A stretch of 64,000 nucleotides of DNA. It comes from Methylocaldum sp002005105. GTDB taxonomy: Bacteria; Pseudomonadota; Gammaproteobacteria; Methylococcales; Methylococcaceae. The notes under the pieces were generated by a model. The model made no database searches. It was not told the DNA's origin and worked only from the letters and a program-made list of their open reading frames with translations. Within the stretch, counting starts at the first letter, position 1. Each line of letters opens with the position of its first letter. Shown in pieces: positions 59,400 through 64,000 of this stretch. The DNA lies in contig NZ_CP194902.1 in NCBI RefSeq assembly GCF_051027545.1, positions 744,001-808,000 on the forward strand, written 5' to 3'. The position numbers were made by a program, and so were the translations under genes.

Positions 59400-60143
59400 T
59401 TAGGTCTGCTTCAAGAACCGAATGGTCGAGAACCAACGGCCCACAAAGTGCCACATGAAGTAGATCAGGATCGACATGAACGCCGAGAAGAAAGCCGATA
59501 CCGGCGCTACGTCCTTACCGAAGGTACGCAGGGTGCCTTTTTCAACCATGCGGATGTACTCGGGGGTACCGGTACGGACATAGTTGTAACCCTGAATGTC
59601 GGCAATCGACATCAGCATGCCGTTGTATTCCACCGGCACGTGCAGCGGCGCAATCATCGGCCAGTTGCCCGGATAGAACACCAGACCCCACGCCATACCG
59701 CCCACGATCGCCGTGAACAGGTAGCTGCCCGAAAGCATCAGGAAGGTGTCGAGCAAAATCGCACCCGGAACCAGAACCGCCGGGAATACGAAGTTGATGG
59801 GGAAGTAGGTCCAGCCCCAGAAGTTGAAGTAGCGGTTGACCCATTCACCAAACAGCAACGCCAACACCGCGATGGTCGCGCCCCAGGGGTTGCGGAACTT
59901 TTCCCAGGCCCACGCCTGGATCGCCGCCGGGAAGGTCACCAACACGATCGGGGTCACCGTGACCCACAGACGACGGTCTTTCCAGTCCGACCAGAAGTCC
60001 CAGTCACCCATGGTCAACATGGCGTGAATGTGATACGAACCACACACTACAAAGAAGAAAATGAAGATCCCCAGGTAGTCAATGGTCCTGGAGACTTGCA
60101 CTGCTTCGGCATGAGACCGAACCGCAGATTGAAGTGCGCTCAT
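59400..60143 (-). CDS. pmoA: particulate methane monooxygenase subunit A
   Basis: This 247-aa integral membrane protein has about seven membrane helices. It contains MGDWDFWSDWKDRR, the segment targeted by the universal pmoA forward primer. FYPGNWPMIAPLHVPVEYNG near residue 155 and the C-terminal SAFMSILIYFMWHFVGRWFS are conserved PmoA features. It packs beside PmoC in the trimeric enzyme and helps form the membrane active-site region. A strong ribosome site (TTGGAGGTAAC) precedes the ATG. A 136-bp spacer with a strong hairpin separates it from pmoC. Confidence 0.98.
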   Translation of the reverse strand: MSALQSAVRSHAEAVQVSRTIDYLGIFIFFFVVCGSYHIHAMLTMGDWDFWSDWKDRRLWVTVTPIVLVTFPAAIQAWAWEKFRNPWGATIAVLALLFGEWVNRYFNFWGWTYFPINFVFPAVLVPGAILLDTFLMLSGSYLFTAIVGGMAWGLVFYPGNWPMIAPLHVPVEYNGMLMSIADIQGYNYVRTGTPEYIRMVEKGTLRTFGKDVAPVSAFFSAFMSILIYFMWHFVGRWFSTIRFLKQT

Positions 60144-60178
60144 GAGTTACCTCCAAAAGTTCATTTATTGTCGTTTTA

Positions 60179-60203
60179 GATGACCGCCCGCCGGGTGGTC
60201 ATC
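60179..60203 (-). repeat. intercistronic hairpin between pmoC and pmoA
   Basis: GATGACC and GGTCATC (7 bp, exact) flank CCCG/CGGG, making a near-perfect palindrome of 25 bp. It lies about 75 nt after the pmoC stop and about 35 nt before the pmoA start. It could define processing or protect a segment of the operon mRNA. Confidence 0.6.
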
Positions 60204-60279
60204 GTCACGTCCAGTGCCGGTCGCAGCGGCCGCGCCGATCGGTGGTTACCGTCGCCGCCCCGCCGCAACCCATCCAAAC

Positions 60280-61065
60280 TTATTTCGCGATCAGACCTTG
60301 ATCCACCGCTTCACAGATTTCCTTGCCCATCAGGTTCGAGAAGCTCGCAAACACCTGCAGCAACACGCCCATGATGGCCAATGCCAGCCAGCCGAAGATC
60401 ACGAAGCCGTAGTGCAAGGGCGCTACGAACAACTCTTCCATAAACCAGAAGGTGTGACCCCATTCGTTCAAGCCAACGTTCGGCAGAATCATGAACGGAC
60501 CGGTCCACAGAATCAGGTACGCCAGCGACAAGCCTTTCGAAGCCGAAAAGTGCGGCAGGCGGGTATGCGCATACAGGAACGCGCCACCACCCGTGATGAT
60601 GTAGATCGGATAGCTCAGGTAGAACTCGATGATGTGCGACGGCGTGAAGTCGGTGTCGCGAACAATCGTCTGGTGCCAGGTGCCGTCCTGCTCGGTGAAG
60701 TAGCTCGCACCCCAGTAAATGGCCCATGCATACGCAAACAGCCAAATCAGGTGCGTCATGTTCCGGCGCAGTTCTTCCCGCGGCGCCAGTGCCGCCAGGT
60801 TGCGGTCACGGGTCTTCCACAGGTAGCCCCACAGAATCGAGGCGGTGACCACTTCCAGTACGATTTCGGTGTACAGGAAGTTCATCCAGTACGTCTCGAA
60901 TTCCGGTGCGAACGAATCCAGACCGGCGGACCAGCCGTAGACCCCTTCATACCACCGAACCCACATATAAAAGACCGTGTACAGCATGAACGCAAAGGTC
61001 AGCCACTTCATGTCCAAAAGCGGCTTGTCTTGCGCTGCTACGCCACCAACTGTTGTTGCAGCCAT
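60280..61065 (-). CDS. pmoC: particulate methane monooxygenase subunit C
   Basis: This 261-aa membrane protein is the first gene of the operon. The metal site ligands are intact: DFTPSHIIEFYLSYP with Asp and His, then LYAHTRLPHF with the third His. The second proposed site (CuD) is also present: NVGLNEWGHTFWFMEELFVAPLHYG with Asn, His and His. The ATG at 61065 follows TTTGGAGGTAAAACT, a strong ribosome site; an in-frame ATG at 61092 adds nine residues and is unlikely. Recent structural work places the catalytic copper in PmoC. Confidence 0.98.
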   Translation of the reverse strand: MAATTVGGVAAQDKPLLDMKWLTFAFMLYTVFYMWVRWYEGVYGWSAGLDSFAPEFETYWMNFLYTEIVLEVVTASILWGYLWKTRDRNLAALAPREELRRNMTHLIWLFAYAWAIYWGASYFTEQDGTWHQTIVRDTDFTPSHIIEFYLSYPIYIITGGGAFLYAHTRLPHFSASKGLSLAYLILWTGPFMILPNVGLNEWGHTFWFMEELFVAPLHYGFVIFGWLALAIMGVLLQVFASFSNLMGKEICEAVDQGLIAK

Positions 61066-61202
61066 AGTTTTACCTCCAAAGTTAGTACTCATTCGCGGTG
61101 CGTCGCCGCCCCGCTACCTCGTCGTGCATCCTTGTCTTCTTCATTCTTGCCCCTGGCCCAAGGGCCCCTGCGACAAAATGCCCCACTCCTAGGGTGCGTT
61201 GC

Positions 61203-61230
61203 AGTCTATCACTCATTCATGCCTTGTCAA
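61203..61230 (-). promoter_or_regulatory. pmoC: sigma-70 promoter of pmoCAB
   Basis: On the minus strand a perfect -35 TTGACA (61225-61230), a 16-bp spacer and -10 TAGACT (61203-61208, four of six) stand about 130 nt upstream of the pmoC ATG. pMMO operons are known to use sigma-70-type promoters. Confidence 0.65.
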
Positions 61231-61471
61231 GGCTATATCCGACGATTCCTACTGCCTTTCCGACTGGAGCTCTGAGGCCGCGATAAATCAGGGCAAAAGC
61301 ACACACACAGAAAAGAGACTGGCACGCGTTCGCGCTCTTGCAGAAAGGCCAGGAATGGGCACTCCAAACGAGCCTGCCGCCCGGAATTCAGAGAACACGA
61401 AAGCTCAGTACCAAAAGAAATGGAAGAAGCCGCAAAGGAGTGAAAAAACACGTACCAATGGTTTTCCGAGA
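61231..61471. other. intergenic between the pmo promoter and ackA
   Basis: There is no gene here. It would hold any upstream activator sites of the pmo promoter and the end of the ackA transcript. I see no clear terminator after ackA; AC-rich and purine-rich stretches dominate. Confidence 0.4.
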
Positions 61472-62671
61472 CTATTCGATTGAACCGACGGACCGAGCAT
61501 CAATCACTTCCGCGGCCTCGCGGGCGATTTCCAGCTCCTCGTCTGTCGGCACGATTAGGATTTTGGCTCGACTATGGGAGGCTTGCAGCTCCGACGTTTC
61601 AGACGCGTCCATTGCGTTTTTGCGTACATCGATCACGATTCCGAACGGCTCTAGACCCGAGCAGATTTTGTAGCGGATGGGAGCGGCATGCTCACCGATA
61701 CCGCCCGTAAAGATCAACGCATCGATGTTACCCAGCACAGCCAAGTAGCCCCCGATGTATTTTTTGATCGCGTAACAGTACATTTCGACGGCCAACCGGG
61801 CGTCTTCGCCGCCGACCGCAGCACGCCGCAAAATTTCGCGCATATCATTCGCCCCGACGAGCGCCTTGAGCCCGGCGTTCCTGCTTAGAAGGCACTCTAT
61901 GTCTCTCGCTGAATAATTGCGGGAGTTCATCAAATGGAGGACGATGCCGGGATCGATGTCGCCGCACCGCGTACCCATGATTAAGCCCGCCAAAGGCGTC
62001 ATGCCCATCGATGTATCGACGCTACGGCCGTGCTTAATGGCTGTAGCGCTCGCCCCATTACCCAAGTGCAACGCGATGAAGTTGCACGACTCCGGCGGTC
62101 GCCCCAGATGGGCGGCGGCTCGTTTCGTGACGTACGCGAACGAGGTTCCGTGAAACCCGTACCGGCGTATTCGATCGTCCCGATAAAATTTTTTCGGCAG
62201 CGCGTAATGGTAGGCGTGAGGCGGCATGGATTGGTGAAAGGCCGTATCGAACACAGCGACCTGAGGCACGCCTGGCCAGAGTGCGCGGCAAACCTCAATG
62301 CCCAGCAAATTTGGCGGATTATGGAGAGGCGCGAGCGGAACAGCCGCTCGAATCGCCGCCATGACCGAATCGTCGACGACGACAGCGGAACGGAAAGTCT
62401 CCCCTCCGTGCACCACACGGTGGCCGATTGCAAAAAGCTCGTTCGGGTCCGGCAACTCGCCAGACTCGTCGAGCCTCCGCATCACTTCGGCAAAGGCTTG
62501 ACGGTGGTCAGCGAATCCATGCCCCTCACCACCATCTTCAGGCGAAGAAGTGTGAGTCTCTCCAATTCGTTCGATAATGCCTGACAGCAGGACACGTTCG
62601 TCACTCAGATCAAACAACCGATACTTTACGGACGAACTACCCGAGTTGAGGACCAAAAGCTTCCTCTGCAT
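61472..62671 (-). CDS. ackA: acetate kinase
   Basis: This 399-aa protein has the normal AckA length. Motifs: KLLVLNSGSSSVKYRLF at the N-terminus (adenosine-binding strand), GHRVVHGGETF (about residues 84-94), FDTAFHQSMPPHAYHYALP, GTRCGDIDPGIVLHLM and FTGGIGEHAAPIR. It converts acetyl-phosphate and ADP to acetate and ATP. The phosphoketolase gene lies 70 bp upstream on the same strand, so acetyl-phosphate from that enzyme is the likely substrate. No pta gene is seen. Confidence 0.97.
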   Translation of the reverse strand: MQRKLLVLNSGSSSVKYRLFDLSDERVLLSGIIERIGETHTSSPEDGGEGHGFADHRQAFAEVMRRLDESGELPDPNELFAIGHRVVHGGETFRSAVVVDDSVMAAIRAAVPLAPLHNPPNLLGIEVCRALWPGVPQVAVFDTAFHQSMPPHAYHYALPKKFYRDDRIRRYGFHGTSFAYVTKRAAAHLGRPPESCNFIALHLGNGASATAIKHGRSVDTSMGMTPLAGLIMGTRCGDIDPGIVLHLMNSRNYSARDIECLLSRNAGLKALVGANDMREILRRAAVGGEDARLAVEMYCYAIKKYIGGYLAVLGNIDALIFTGGIGEHAAPIRYKICSGLEPFGIVIDVRKNAMDASETSELQASHSRAKILIVPTDEELEIAREAAEVIDARSVGSIE

Positions 62672-62741
62672 GAGTTCTCAGCCAGCTTGTGGGAGTGCGT
62701 CTACGAAATCCTTTCCGGGCCGCGCCATCGTCGCTCGCTCA

Positions 62742-64000
62742 TTATTGAGGCCATGTCCAATTGGCGAACTCCGGCTTGTCCACACCGTGCTCATACGCAT
62801 AATTGCTGCACTCGATCTGCATGTCGCGAAGCTTTTCCTTGACATGGGCGCCCGCAACCAACAGCCCCGGCACGCGATTAATCACATCGATCGCCAGGCT
62901 GAAACGGTCGATTTCGTTCTCGATGGCCAATTCCAGCGGGGTATTGATATTTCCTTTTTCTTTATACCCTCGCACGTGCAGGTTCTTATGATTGGTTCTT
63001 CTGTAAGAGAGGCGATGGATCAGCCACGGATACCCGTGGAAATTGAAAATAATCGGCTTATCCAAGGTGAAGAGACTGTCGAAATCGCGGTCGTTAAGGC
63101 CGTGGGGGTGTTCGCTTGCAGGCTGCAGCTTGAACAAATCGACCACATTGATGAAACGGATCTTCAATGTCGGGAAGTGCTCGCGCAGGAGCATGACAGC
63201 CGCTAGCGCCTCTTTCGTTGGGATGTCGCCGCAACCCACCATGACGACATCCGGCTCCGAACCCTGGTCGTTGCTCGCCCAATCCCAGATTCCCAGGCCC
63301 TTGATGCAATGCTTTATCGCTGCTTCCATGTCCAAATACTGCAAATGCTTCTGTTTGTCCGAAACAATCACGTTGACGTTATAGGTACTTCGGAGGCAAT
63401 GGTCCGCCACGCATAGGAGCGTATTGACGTCGGGGGGCAGGTAAATACGGGTCACTTCGGGGCTCTTGTTGACCACGAGATCGAGAAACCCCGGATCCTG
63501 ATGAGTGAAGCCGTTATGATCCTGTCGCCATACGGTAGAGGTGATCAAGAGGTTCAGGGAAGATACGGGAGCGCGCCAGGGGATGTCGTTGGCGATATCC
63601 AGCCATTTTGCGAACTGGTTGAACATCGAGTCGATCACGTGGACGAAGGCCTCATAGGTCGAGAAGAATCCGTGCCGCCCGGTAAGCAGATAGCCCTCGA
63701 GCCAGCCCTCCAGCGTGTGCTCCGACAACATTTCCATAACACGCCCCTCCGGCGATAATTCGCCGCCGTCGGCGTCCTCCGGCAAGTAGTCGGCCAGCCA
63801 CATTTTTTTGCTGGCTTCGTACACATCATCCAGCTTGTTGGAAGTGGTCTCGTCCGGACCGAATACCCGGAAGTTACTAGGATTTAGCGCCAGAATGTCG
63901 CGCAAAAAGCGTCCGAGGGGCCGCGTATTTTCCGACTCCACGGAACCAGGTTTCGGCACCTCGACCGCATAATCGCGAAAATCGGGCATCCTTAAAGCTT
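62742..64000 (-). CDS. xfp: phosphoketolase, C-terminal part (cut by window edge)
   Basis: The C-terminal 419 or so residues of a protein normally about 790 aa long. The reading frame stays open to the window edge (…ALRMPDFRDYAVEVP), so the 5' half is simply outside. Family segments include RPLGRFLRDIL, FGPDETTSNKL, EGYLLTGRHGFFSTYEAFVHVIDSMFNQ split over the substrate region, WRQDHNGFTHQDPGFLD, VMVGCGDIPTKEALAA and NFHGYPWLIHRLSYRR. It cleaves xylulose-5-P and/or fructose-6-P to acetyl-phosphate plus an aldose phosphate. With AckA it forms a carbon-efficient branch from the ribulose-monophosphate cycle, as known in several methanotrophs. Confidence 0.95.
   Translation of the reverse strand, partial: ALRMPDFRDYAVEVPKPGSVESENTRPLGRFLRDILALNPSNFRVFGPDETTSNKLDDVYEASKKMWLADYLPEDADGGELSPEGRVMEMLSEHTLEGWLEGYLLTGRHGFFSTYEAFVHVIDSMFNQFAKWLDIANDIPWRAPVSSLNLLITSTVWRQDHNGFTHQDPGFLDLVVNKSPEVTRIYLPPDVNTLLCVADHCLRSTYNVNVIVSDKQKHLQYLDMEAAIKHCIKGLGIWDWASNDQGSEPDVVMVGCGDIPTKEALAAVMLLREHFPTLKIRFINVVDLFKLQPASEHPHGLNDRDFDSLFTLDKPIIFNFHGYPWLIHRLSYRRTNHKNLHVRGYKEKGNINTPLELAIENEIDRFSLAIDVINRVPGLLVAGAHVKEKLRDMQIECSNYAYEHGVDKPEFANWTWPQ

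Overview
The window comes from the chromosome of an aerobic gammaproteobacterial methanotroph (Methylococcaceae type). The decisive evidence is a complete pmoC-pmoA-pmoB operon for particulate methane monooxygenase on the minus strand (58.0-61.1 kb). Supporting evidence is an octaheme hydroxylamine oxidoreductase pair (haoA-haoB), a bacteriohemerythrin, and a phosphoketolase/acetate kinase pair. Protein lengths (PmoB 414, PmoA 247, PmoC 261 aa) resemble the Methylococcus/Methylocaldum group; I infer that placement and do not prove the genus. The 3' half of the phosphoketolase gene runs off the right edge. No insertion sequence, prophage, CRISPR array or rRNA was seen; there is one tRNA (Thr, anticodon TGT).

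Layout. 0-4 kb: an FtsX-type ABC permease (minus), then a GT1-like glycosyltransferase and a hexapeptide acyltransferase (plus). 4-8.4 kb: a PrsT-like TPR lipoprotein and a PEP-CTERM secreted protein, the latter with a good sigma-54 promoter. 8.8-12 kb: O-methyltransferase, pgi, and a bacteriohemerythrin behind a perfect FNR/DNR-type palindrome. 12.1-14.2 kb: argH and a histidine phosphatase. 14.3-22.5 kb: the cell-envelope locus amgK-murU (minus) divergent from lptD-surA-pdxA-rsmA (plus). 22.5-25.3 kb: pgm, an L,D-transpeptidase and an Lpp/OprI-like lipoprotein ending in lysine. 25.4-30.7 kb: ccmABC, a PilZ protein and haoAB, all minus. 30.7-39.2 kb: M18 aminopeptidase, an unknown small protein, a large GGDEF/EAL protein, YfcE phosphoesterase, a Met/His/Gln-rich secreted protein, GNAT, DUF123 (GIY-YIG-like) and Nif3-like proteins. 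39.4-48 kb: opgD, a histidine kinase with two response regulators, a diguanylate cyclase and an HDOD protein. 48.2-57.5 kb: HAD-IIA phosphatase, guanine deaminase, a P2-type ATPase with an unusual N-terminal HMA-like domain overlapping a divergent MetK-like gene, then a GNAT-C39 peptidase fusion followed by a RimK-type ATP-grasp ligase. 57.5-64 kb: tRNA-Thr, pmoCAB, ackA and xfp.

How the genes fit together. PmoCAB oxidises methane to methanol. The same enzyme co-oxidises ammonia to hydroxylamine, which HaoA removes; CcmABC exports haem and helps assemble c-type cytochromes such as HaoA. Bacteriohemerythrin probably supplies or buffers O2. Xfp and AckA turn sugar phosphates from formaldehyde assimilation into acetyl-phosphate, acetate and ATP; pgi and pgm balance hexose phosphates. 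Many of the rest build or monitor the cell envelope (LptD, SurA, AmgK/MurU, OpgD, LDT/Lpp, PEP-CTERM) or signal through c-di-GMP and two-component relays.

The least explained items are: the divergent MetK-like protein with changed active-site residues, translationally coupled to the P-type ATPase; the GNAT-C39/RimK pair, which looks like a peptide-modifying system of unknown product; HaoB; the Met/His-rich secreted protein; and a dispersed four-hairpin repeat whose first hairpin loop is inverted between the two copies. Palindromes, promoters and hairpins were read by eye and have no folding-energy or database support.
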